Assembly: GCF_039541915.1 (NCBI RefSeq)
Contig: NZ_BAABHD010000082.1
Coordinates: 1 to 64,000 of the forward strand
DNA: 64,000 nucleotides
Origin: Nibrella saemangeumensis
GTDB taxonomy: Bacteria; Bacteroidota; Bacteroidia; Cytophagales; Spirosomataceae
Direction: 5' to 3'
Every line of letters begins with the position of its first letter. The stretch's first letter is position 1. The notes beneath the pieces were generated by a model, which ran no database searches, was not told the origin of the DNA, and worked only from the letters and a program-made list of their open reading frames with translations. The position numbers and the translations under genes are program-made. Below, piece after piece: positions 51,853-59,249 of the stretch.

Positions 51853-52344
51853 TTACATCGTTTGCTTCGCCATCTGGTTCACGGTATCCGTAGCGATCCG
51901 GGTCAGTTTTTCGTCGGTGCTCTTTTCTTCCTGCAGGGTTTGCTCCAGCAACTGTGCGATGTCCTGCTTACCGGCCAGCTGCGCCAGCGTCCGCACGGTA
52001 CCGTAGCCGGCAATTTCGTAGTGCTCTACTTTCTGGGCGGCACCGATCAGGGCCGCATCCAGCAGTTTGTCGTCCTCGATATCAGATATCAGGTTTTCGG
52101 CTTCTTCCAGCAGCCCCTGCATACCCAGGCAGGTTTCCCCCTCCGGTTCGCAGCCGAGCATCTCGCAGGCCTGCTCCAGCCGGCGGATCTGCTCTTCGGT
52201 TTCTTTCAGGTGCGTTTCAAACGCCTGCCGTAACTGGTCATTGCTGACCCGCTGAATCATCATGGGCAGCGCTTCGGTAATCTGGGTTTCGGCCGAGTAC
52301 AGGTCCTGCAGCTCGTGTTCGAGCAGTTCATTGAAGTTCTTCAT
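51853..52344 (-). CDS. DUF892 (YciE-type) ferritin-like protein
   Basis: A 163-residue four-helix-bundle protein with the family pattern: LLEHELQDLYSAETQITEAL, METHLKETEEQIRRLEQ-like second helix, GLLEEAENLISDIEDDKLLD, AAQKVEHYEIAGYGTVRTLA and EKSTDEKLTRIA. The glutamates and histidines of VEHYE are candidate metal ligands. It lacks the disordered tail of its paralogue at 48121. Known members respond to stress and stationary phase; enzymatic activity is not established. It is the only gene on the minus strand here. Confidence 0.85.
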   Translation of the reverse strand: MKNFNELLEHELQDLYSAETQITEALPMMIQRVSNDQLRQAFETHLKETEEQIRRLEQACEMLGCEPEGETCLGMQGLLEEAENLISDIEDDKLLDAALIGAAQKVEHYEIAGYGTVRTLAQLAGKQDIAQLLEQTLQEEKSTDEKLTRIATDTVNQMAKQTM

Positions 52345-52589
52345 AACAAATGAAGTTTGGAATTGACTAAATGTTTGTAGCGTCTTACCAACGTGGTAAG
52401 CTCACCGGTTTGAACAGGAAGCATCAGCCGTTGTTTAGAATTTTAATGGCTTTCTGAGGCTGCGGTATGTAACCGCTCAGTATAGGTAGTGTGACAGTTT
52501 AAAGGGACAAGTAACTGGTAATCGTTCGTGGCGAAAACGGGTATTTAGGTCATTCGCAAACATTTTCTCCCTGAATTGGTCGTGTATTG

Positions 52590-52597
52590 TACCTTTG
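52590..52597 (+). promoter_or_regulatory. Probable -7 box (TACCTTTG) for the NTF2-like gene
   Basis: TACCTTTG matches TAnnTTTG and lies 35 bases before the ATG at 52633. A weak TTTTC at about 52563 could be the -33 region. Upstream, 52345-52560 shows nothing else of note. Confidence 0.45.
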
Positions 52598-52632
52598 GCC
52601 CTGATTAAGCCGAAAGGCAAACCAACCACACT

Positions 52633-53133
52633 ATGCACCTTCCGTTCATCTGCCTGAGTCTCTGGCTAACTATGCCGTTCATAGCCACTGCCCAGCAAAA
52701 AGAGACCCGCACCACAAGCCGGACGGTAGTGACTACCACGACTACCCCGGCAGCGTACAAAGACCGTGATGCCATTACCGCCCTGCTGAAACGGCGGATG
52801 ACCCTGATTCATGAGGGCCAGCTGGATGCATTACCCGAAACCACCACCGCCGATGCTGAAATCCGGATAGGCAGTCAGCCCCGCCAGTCGCTGTTGGCCC
52901 TGATCAATACACACCGGGCGCAGGCGGGCCGACTTGTACTGAGCAATCACCAGGTTAAACGGCTTAATCTGGAGAACCGGAATGCCACCGCAACCGAAAC
53001 GTTCGACTACGTCTATACGCCGGCTGGCCGGGCGCGGGAAACCGGCGCGGGAACCATCAGCAACAGCCTGATTAAGGGCGACGATGGCCGCTGGCGCATC
53101 ACCCGCTCGCAGGTTACTCATTCCAGAAACTAA
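52633..53133 (+). CDS. Secreted NTF2-like (DUF4440) protein
   Basis: A 166-residue exported protein with a signal peptide (LPFICLSLWLTMPFIATAQ), a Thr-rich linker and an NTF2/SnoaL-like fold (KDRDAITALLKRRMTLIHEG, ADAEIRIGSQPRQSLLALIN, then a WRITRSQV end strand). Such small cone-shaped domains bind ligands or serve as accessory factors. The gene is followed 70 bp later by a HyuA-like gene, whose open frame runs back into this one. Function unknown. Confidence 0.6.
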   Translation: MHLPFICLSLWLTMPFIATAQQKETRTTSRTVVTTTTTPAAYKDRDAITALLKRRMTLIHEGQLDALPETTTADAEIRIGSQPRQSLLALINTHRAQAGRLVLSNHQVKRLNLENRNATATETFDYVYTPAGRARETGAGTISNSLIKGDDGRWRITRSQVTHSRN

Positions 53134-53203
53134 TAGGCAGGTTGTTAAAGCTTTTGCCGGCTTATCCGCCTTGCGGGAAGGTACCCAATTCACGCACCAC
53201 ACC

Positions 53204-54844
53204 ATGTATAACCTGGGGATTGACATTGGAAATACGTTTACGGATTTTGTCTTACTGGAAACCATCAGTGGTTACCTGGCTTTCGGCAAAACCCTGACCA
53301 CCCACGACGATCTGACGCAGGGTGTTCTGGTGGGTTTCGACGAATTGCTGGAGCGCAACGAAGTAGAACCGGCGGAAATCCACGCTGTTTATCTGGGCTC
53401 TATGCTGGTCGATCAACTGGACATCAGCAAGCTCCGCAACCGGCTGGGGGCGCTGGACTTTCAGGGAAAATTCTGGCTTATGACCGCCGGTGGCTGGCTG
53501 GTTTCGCCGGACCAGACCCCGCAGCTGACACCGGCGAGGCTGCGGTCGGGGTCGGCGGGAGGAGCTATGGCCGGCGCGTTTTTTAGTTACATTGGACGTT
53601 ATGCTACGCTGATTACGATTGATGTAGGGGGCGCCAACGCCGAACTCTCGCTGATTATCCAGCACCAGCCGCAGTATGTGCTGGCCCCTTTACCCGACAG
53701 CCAAACCGGAACGTTGCCGGCCCAACCCGTTATTGAGGTAACCGAAGTACCCGTAGGCGGCCGGAGCATAGCCTGGCTGGATGAACAGGGACAACTCCGG
53801 TTAGGGCCGGAGATTGTACCACATGAGTTGGGACCGGTCTGTTTCAACCGGGGAGGGACGCAGCCAACCCTGACCGACGCCAGTCTGGTACTGGGCTACC
53901 TTGGCGAGAATTTCTTTCTGGGTGGTGTGATCGAAATCAGCCGGGATGCGGCCATTCGGGCCATTGACGAACAGATTGCCCGCCCCCTGGGGCTTAGCGT
54001 CGAAGAAGCCGCCATGGCGATTCACGAGCGGGCTAACGACCAGATTGCCGCTGCGGCCCGCAAGTTGCTGGCACACCTGACCCTGGATCGGGGCTCAATC
54101 AGTCTGATGGCCATTGGCGGGGGCGGTCCCCTTCACGTGTATGAACTGGCCCGGCTCCTGCAGATGCCTGAGGTGATGGTGCCGGTCGGTGCCGGCGTTA
54201 CGTCGGCCCTGGGCTGCCTGGTCTCGCCGGTGGCCGCCGAGCGTATCCGGCAGCACTTTAGCCCCCTGGAAACGATCGACTGGGATTTTCTGAACGGAAT
54301 GCTCGGGCAAATGGCCGAAGACGCCCGGACCGAGTTACGGAATGCCGGTCTGGACCCTGATGAGGCCAGGATTACGCGAGCCGGATTCATGCGGTTACTG
54401 GGTATCCACGACGAGGTGTTCATCCCCCTGCCTGATGGGGTGCTCAGCCCTGAATCGCAGCCAGCGATTCGGGAGCTGTTTGTCGAGGCATACCGGCGCC
54501 GGGGGCGGTTTGTGGTGGAAGGCCGGACCATTGAAGCGGTTGCCTGGCAGGTGCTGGTCAGTATGCCGGCGCTGAAGTTTGGCCCCCGGCGGGTAGATGC
54601 GTTTAACAAGTATTCGATTGGCGGAAAAGACTTCTCGGCGCTGAAAGGGTACCGGCAGGTGTACTATCTGGGAGACCCCGTGCCCTGTTCCTGTCCGGTG
54701 TACGACCGCCACCGGATCCGGCCAAATGATACGTTATCCGGCCCCGTCATTATCGAGGAAGATGAAACCACCGTTGTCATCGGGCCTAAAACGTACGTTC
54801 GCATGGACACCAACCGAAACCTGTTCATTACGGTCCGGCTATAA
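53204..54844 (+). CDS. Hydantoinase/oxoprolinase A-like ATPase, short form
   Basis: A 546-residue protein with the ASKHA-type ATP-binding region of HyuA: LGIDIGNTFTDFVLLE at the N-terminus, an internal ATPase strand TLITIDVGGANAELSL and the phosphate loop MAIGGGGPLHVYELA. HyuA/AcxA proteins usually exceed 670 residues and pair with HyuB. This one is shorter and stands alone. The canonical GGTFTD glycine is replaced (GNTFTD) and the DVGGTSTD motif is DVGGANAE. Start ATG at 53204 begins at the nucleotide-binding strand. Possible loss of canonical hydrolase function is inference. Confidence 0.7.
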   Translation: MYNLGIDIGNTFTDFVLLETISGYLAFGKTLTTHDDLTQGVLVGFDELLERNEVEPAEIHAVYLGSMLVDQLDISKLRNRLGALDFQGKFWLMTAGGWLVSPDQTPQLTPARLRSGSAGGAMAGAFFSYIGRYATLITIDVGGANAELSLIIQHQPQYVLAPLPDSQTGTLPAQPVIEVTEVPVGGRSIAWLDEQGQLRLGPEIVPHELGPVCFNRGGTQPTLTDASLVLGYLGENFFLGGVIEISRDAAIRAIDEQIARPLGLSVEEAAMAIHERANDQIAAAARKLLAHLTLDRGSISLMAIGGGGPLHVYELARLLQMPEVMVPVGAGVTSALGCLVSPVAAERIRQHFSPLETIDWDFLNGMLGQMAEDARTELRNAGLDPDEARITRAGFMRLLGIHDEVFIPLPDGVLSPESQPAIRELFVEAYRRRGRFVVEGRTIEAVAWQVLVSMPALKFGPRRVDAFNKYSIGGKDFSALKGYRQVYYLGDPVPCSCPVYDRHRIRPNDTLSGPVIIEEDETTVVIGPKTYVRMDTNRNLFITVRL

Positions 54845-55094
54845 GGCAGCAGTGTTTATCCGTATGATAATATTAATAAATTCCCTTTGGCTGATTGGCT
54901 CAATTTTCTAATATTGTGCATTAGTAAACCTTCATATTTTACCTATGCTGATTATCAGGCACTTATGTTTTTGAAAAGCAATGTTTTCGTTAGGAAATAT
55001 TGTTTGACCACAGGCTAAAAAAAGCCGCCCTTTTTTACACACGTATAGTTTTTGGGTAAACCGACACAACGTATAACCAAACAGCGTCCTATTT
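54845..55094. other. Intergenic region before the envelope protein gene
   Basis: This 250-base AT-rich stretch has no gene. TATAGTTTTTGGG near 55045 is one base off a TAnnTTTG -7 box and is a possible promoter for the gene at 55095. Confidence 0.35.
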
Positions 55095-57140
55095 ATGCAG
55101 AGATTATCCCTGCTTCGACCCGCCCTCGGCGTATTTTTGATGGGTATGTTATTTTCCTTACCGGCGCTGTCTCAACAGACAGACACCGTCCGTACCAGTG
55201 GATTACGGGCAGACACCGCTACACTTGCTCGGGACCGATGTGAGCCCGTCGAGAGAATCTGGCGTCTTGGTAAAGGAACGTACACTGATACCGTCCGTAG
55301 GTCTGATTTTAAGGCCCGTAACAGCAACATTGCTGAAATTAATGATTGCGACACGACAATTCAGACATTCGTTCTGATACGCCGGCCATCGCCCTGGCGC
55401 ATCGGTGGGTTTATCGGCCCGAACGTGGCTTACTGCGGTACGTTTCCCAACACCTTCGGTCCCAATCCCCGCGACAATACCACGTACAACGGTATCGGGT
55501 TTAACCTGATGGGTAATGTCGATTATTTTCTGACGCCGTCTACGCGCCGGCTCCGGTTTGCGTTGGGAACCGCCTTTGGCTACCAGAATTACTGGATGCG
55601 TCAGGGGTACAAGGACAATTTCCTGGATCGGGGGGTGGCTTTAGGGTATCAGCGAAATCAGATTCAGATCCGCGCCCGTGCCGGTGACGACTTCTACCTG
55701 ACGATTGGTCCGATGCTGTCCTGGACATTTGCCCGCAGCCGTCGCAATCCAACCTGTACGTCGTTCCTTGAATTAGCGCTTCGCGGAGGTCTGTTCCGCT
55801 CAGAATCAGCGCTGATTGCTGCGTATGTGCCGTCAACCGCCAATCCCGGTCAGAATGAGCTGGTGCGCATGGTGACGCCAACCGATCGTATCTGGAAGCT
55901 GGGTGGCCTTGGGTCACTGGGCGTATTCTTCCCGCTGCGTAACAACTGGCACCTGGGTGTGCAGGGCAACGTTTTCTACACCAAAGTCGATTATTTCATT
56001 GTCGATGGTGTGAGTCCCGTCAGCATACCGGGTGAGCGGAACATCTTGTGGGAGTTCTCCCGCAAGCATGGTGGGTTCAGCGCGGGTTTAGCCGTACGGA
56101 AGGGTTTTGTTCAGAAGAAGCTGATCCCGAAAGCTCCGATTGTGTGTCCGACCTGCGATTCCATTCCGGACCTGCGGGTAAGTTTCAACAATATGTCACT
56201 GGCGGGTATGACATTGCGTTACGACAGTATACAACGGAACACATTGCCCATTATGAGCTGGCGGAGCACGACGGTCGCCCCCCGCAACGAAACCTTTACG
56301 GCTCGTCTGCATTACAAATCAGATTCGCTTGAAGCTTCGCCGGAACGGATCATTGCCGAAGTGGTTAATTCCAGCGATACATCCCTGGTCTTCCCGGCTG
56401 CTTACGTTGATACAGCCGGCCGGCCGCTGCGCGGTTTCTACTACATAACCGTTCACAGTCGTCAAGAGGCACAATGCGGATCCTGTGTAAGTGAGGTGGC
56501 TACAGCAAGCTGGGCGATTGTGGCTCCTCAGGGCTGCGAGTACCGGCATAACTACGATCAGCTCACCTTCAAGTTCCACCTGACGTACGACGATACCTTC
56601 ACGGTATTCTGTAACTGTCCGGGTCAGGAGCGTCAGCCAATTGGTACGGTTAAGGGCCGCCGGCGGTTCTACAACTGGAGCAGCCTTGGTCTGGACAGTC
56701 TGAGAGGAAGCTCAACTATGAACACCATCACCGTTCAACTGGGTGACACTTTGGATTTTGTAACGAAAGATCCGACCGCCCGCCTGACCGATGCGGCTTA
56801 CTCAGCCGTGAGAGCAACACGTGATGAACTGGCCAGAAGAATTGAGCAGGCTGCTCAGAACAATCCGGCTCTGCGTGGTAAGCGCCCGAGAGTGGTATTT
56901 GACGAAATCCGGGGTAGCTACAGCATAGAGCAGACTAAACCGTGCAACGGTGAGAACACGGTGGCACCTGTTCAGCGGTACAACTACTACTATTTCAACA
57001 AGACCAACGATTATACGCTGGATTACCTGGGTACCAATACCCTGACTGTACCGGCTCCGCAGCTGCTGCCGCAGACCCAGTTACAGCGCAGAACTACCCC
57101 GGCTCCGCGGAGAACAACAACTCCACGGCGCAGACGGTAG
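55095..57140 (+). CDS. Large exported envelope protein of unknown family
   Basis: A 681-residue exported protein with signal peptide (ALGVFLMGMLFSLPALSQ). Residues about 95-340 show alternating amphipathic strands of an outer-membrane barrel style (WRIGGFIGPNVAYCGTFPNT, FALGTAFGYQNYWM, LSVGVFFPLRNNWHLGVQGN). A soluble middle follows, with cysteine pairs (CPTC, CGSC, CNCPG), and a Pro-, Thr- and Arg-rich tail ends TTTPRRRR. The basic tail may bind peptidoglycan or lipopolysaccharide. I recognise no named family. It ends at a long terminator and is apparently monocistronic. Confidence 0.5.
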   Translation: MQRLSLLRPALGVFLMGMLFSLPALSQQTDTVRTSGLRADTATLARDRCEPVERIWRLGKGTYTDTVRRSDFKARNSNIAEINDCDTTIQTFVLIRRPSPWRIGGFIGPNVAYCGTFPNTFGPNPRDNTTYNGIGFNLMGNVDYFLTPSTRRLRFALGTAFGYQNYWMRQGYKDNFLDRGVALGYQRNQIQIRARAGDDFYLTIGPMLSWTFARSRRNPTCTSFLELALRGGLFRSESALIAAYVPSTANPGQNELVRMVTPTDRIWKLGGLGSLGVFFPLRNNWHLGVQGNVFYTKVDYFIVDGVSPVSIPGERNILWEFSRKHGGFSAGLAVRKGFVQKKLIPKAPIVCPTCDSIPDLRVSFNNMSLAGMTLRYDSIQRNTLPIMSWRSTTVAPRNETFTARLHYKSDSLEASPERIIAEVVNSSDTSLVFPAAYVDTAGRPLRGFYYITVHSRQEAQCGSCVSEVATASWAIVAPQGCEYRHNYDQLTFKFHLTYDDTFTVFCNCPGQERQPIGTVKGRRRFYNWSSLGLDSLRGSSTMNTITVQLGDTLDFVTKDPTARLTDAAYSAVRATRDELARRIEQAAQNNPALRGKRPRVVFDEIRGSYSIEQTKPCNGENTVAPVQRYNYYYFNKTNDYTLDYLGTNTLTVPAPQLLPQTQLQRRTTPAPRRTTTPRRRR

Positions 57141-57150
57141 TCCATTATCT

Positions 57151-57197
57151 GCCCAACAAGAAAAGCCCCGGAATTTCCGGGGCTTTTCTTGTTGGGC
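57151..57197. terminator. Very strong terminator hairpin
   Basis: Arms 57151-57173 and 57175-57197 are perfectly complementary over about 23 bases (gcccaacaagaaaagccccg is the left start), with an A4 run and a T4 run in the arms. It lies between convergent genes and can end both. Confidence 0.85.
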
Positions 57198-57213
57198 AAT
57201 TCTGAAGCTTTCC

Positions 57214-58245
57214 TTATTCATTCACCACCGTAAACGAGGCAATACCCTCGTAGGATTTTACCCGTTCTCTGGCGGGGCCTTTCGGTTTGGCAAACACGTA
57301 AAGCGTTGATTTACCCGCCGGCATTTTCACCTGCAGCGAATACGAATTACCGCTTTTCCGAACCGTAACGGGCAGGTTATGGGCGGTTGATCCGCCGGGG
57401 CGGCTGTAAGAGGCCATAAACTCCACCGGCTGTTCGGCATTGTCCAGCGTCAGCGAAACGGTGCCCGATGCCCGGATCAAACCATTTTTCGGAAAGTCAT
57501 CGTCGAAGCCCAGCCGGAAATAGGCATCGTAGAGCTTCGGATAGCGGTCAAACTCAGCCTTGGTAACGGGCGCGCCCAGCAACTGCCAGCGCGGCTCGGC
57601 GGGGAAGTGAGCGGCCACAAAGCGTTTGGGCTCGGTGAGAAAATAGAAGTCGTTGGGTTTACCATTTTTCATGGTGGTGCTGGCCCAAGCCAGATCCAGC
57701 AGGTACCAGTCGCCATCCAGTTTTACGGCGTTCCACTCGTGGTCAATGGGGCCTACCGGGACGCCGGCCTGCTCATCGTTGGAGCGGGCAAAGCCTTTGA
57801 CGTTGACAACCTCCACGCCGGCTTTGCGGAGGAGTTGTTTGTACAGCAGCGCAAAGCCCGTGCAGACAGTCCGGCGGCTCTGGAGTACGCCTTTAGCGTA
57901 CAACTCTTCTGAATGGTACCGGCGGCCGGAGTAGGTAGCGTCGTCGTACCGGACATGGCTGAGAACCCAGGCATACACCGAACGGGCCTTGGCCAGGTCA
58001 CTGCGGGCCGGCGACGTCAGGTACACGCTGAGGGTATTCAGATCCTTCGTAAATTGTTCGGGCGTGTTCCGGGCGTAACTGTCAATCACACTATAATCAC
58101 TCGCCGGGTCCAGCATCGCCAGGCCGGTACTGGCGGGCATACTCCAGACATCGGCAGGGGGTGGGGTTCCGGAAGGGGGCACAAACGCGGTGCCGCTTAT
58201 CAATAAAAACAAGGCCAGCAGCGGCCGGATCATGTACTTTCGCAT
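57214..58245 (-). CDS. Secreted transglutaminase-like protein
   Basis: About 343 residues from ATG 58245, with signal peptide (RPLLALFLLISGTAFVPPSG) and a transglutaminase-core domain: YAWVLSHVRYDDATY, nucleophile Cys in RRTVCTGFALLYKQLL, the His of DHEWNAVKLDG and the Asp of YLLDLAWAS. The C-terminal ~120 residues form a beta-domain (SLTLDNAEQPVEFMASYSRP). Such proteins are often cysteine-protease-like enzymes acting on cell-envelope peptides. A longer start at 58287 would overlap the divergent gene and is less likely. The start lies 33 bp from that of the divergent gene at 58279. Confidence 0.78.
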   Translation of the reverse strand: MRKYMIRPLLALFLLISGTAFVPPSGTPPPADVWSMPASTGLAMLDPASDYSVIDSYARNTPEQFTKDLNTLSVYLTSPARSDLAKARSVYAWVLSHVRYDDATYSGRRYHSEELYAKGVLQSRRTVCTGFALLYKQLLRKAGVEVVNVKGFARSNDEQAGVPVGPIDHEWNAVKLDGDWYLLDLAWASTTMKNGKPNDFYFLTEPKRFVAAHFPAEPRWQLLGAPVTKAEFDRYPKLYDAYFRLGFDDDFPKNGLIRASGTVSLTLDNAEQPVEFMASYSRPGGSTAHNLPVTVRKSGNSYSLQVKMPAGKSTLYVFAKPKGPARERVKSYEGIASFTVVNE

Positions 58246-58278
58246 ACGCAAATTCAAGCTCACAACCTGATAACATAA

Positions 58279-58764
58279 ATGCGACAAATTTTATTGCTAC
58301 TCATCTTTACCAATTTTTGGGGTATGATCCATGCACAACCACAGCCTGTTTCCTCCGGCCTGGAGGCTTATTCGTTCCGCCTGAAACCGGGGCAGGACCT
58401 GAAGCAGGAACTTGATAATCTGGTGGCTCGTCAGCGTATTGCGGCCGGGGCTATCCTGACCTGCGTCGGCAGCCTCACCGATGTGGTCCTCCGTCTGGCC
58501 AATCAGGAAGGGGAAACAACCTATAACGGTCATTTTGAAATTGTCTCGCTGGTGGGTACCCTTTCCACCAACGGCAGCCATATTCACCTTTCCGTATCCG
58601 ACTCCACCGGCCGTACCGTCGGCGGGCATTTGCTGGAGGGCTGCAAAGTTTACACCACGGCAGAACTGGTCATCGGCGTCTTACCCGATGTGGTTTACAG
58701 CCGTGAGCCTGATCCAACCTATGGGTATAAAGAGCTGGTGGTGAAAAAGAAGCAGCGAAAATGA
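58279..58764 (+). CDS. Exported PPC-domain (DUF296) protein
   Basis: A 161-residue protein whose core (about 28-150) is a PPC/DUF296 domain: YSFRLKPGQDLKQELDNLVA, IAAGAILTCVGSLTDVVLRL, the histidine motif GSHIHLSVSDSTGRTVGGHL, and LLEGCKVYTTAELVIGVL. The N-terminus ILLLLIFTNFWGMIHAQ is a signal peptide, which is unusual because PPC proteins are normally cytoplasmic. It is followed by a small exported protein (overlap of 4 bases) and a secreted M64 peptidase, so a three-gene unit is likely. Its histidines may bind a metal. Function unknown. Confidence 0.75.
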   Translation: MRQILLLLIFTNFWGMIHAQPQPVSSGLEAYSFRLKPGQDLKQELDNLVARQRIAAGAILTCVGSLTDVVLRLANQEGETTYNGHFEIVSLVGTLSTNGSHIHLSVSDSTGRTVGGHLLEGCKVYTTAELVIGVLPDVVYSREPDPTYGYKELVVKKKQRK

Positions 58765-59249
58765 AAAGTTTAAGCCGGATTTTATTATTTTTTCTGATCC
58801 TAACAGCCTGGCGCTGCGGAGCCTCCCGTTCCGTGAATCTGCATGAGTTGCCGAATTACCAGACGCAGGCCCCGCAGATTGTTTTTCTGGATCTGAAGGT
58901 CAAAAAAGGTGCCGGTGATACAGAAACAGTGACGCTGGATAATGCTATCCTGGGAAAAGGGGAGATCCGGCGGCAACTGACCATGGCAACGTCGGCGGTG
59001 CAGATCAGGACGGTGGCGGTGGATAGCGCCGGGCGGACGGTAGAAACCTGGCATGTCGATCATCCGCTGCACCGGGAGGTAGAGGTGGCGTCACCGGGTG
59101 GTCAGATGGAGCGCCGGAAACTGGCGGTGGATGAGGGCGTTTTCTCCCTGCGGTTTCAGGCCGATCCTCGCATACAAAAACTGGTGTTCTACCGGGTCGA
59201 AGCCGGTAAGAAACCGAAAGTTCTTTATACCCTGCGTCTTAAACCATGA
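58761..59249 (+). CDS. Small exported protein, probable partner of the M64 peptidase
   Basis: A 162-residue protein with a hydrophobic N-terminal signal segment (RILLFFLILTAWRCGASRS). The cysteine after AWR is close to a lipobox but lacks its normal small residues, so lipidation is uncertain. The rest is beta-rich (PQIVFLDLKVKKGAGDTETV, QIRTVAVDSAGRTVETWHVD, RIQKLVFYRVEAGKKPKVLY). It overlaps the upstream PPC gene and the downstream M64 gene by 4 bases each, so all three are translationally coupled. In other Bacteroidota small proteins of this kind sit directly before M64 peptidases. Family not named. Confidence 0.55.
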   Translation: MKSLSRILLFFLILTAWRCGASRSVNLHELPNYQTQAPQIVFLDLKVKKGAGDTETVTLDNAILGKGEIRRQLTMATSAVQIRTVAVDSAGRTVETWHVDHPLHREVEVASPGGQMERRKLAVDEGVFSLRFQADPRIQKLVFYRVEAGKKPKVLYTLRLKP

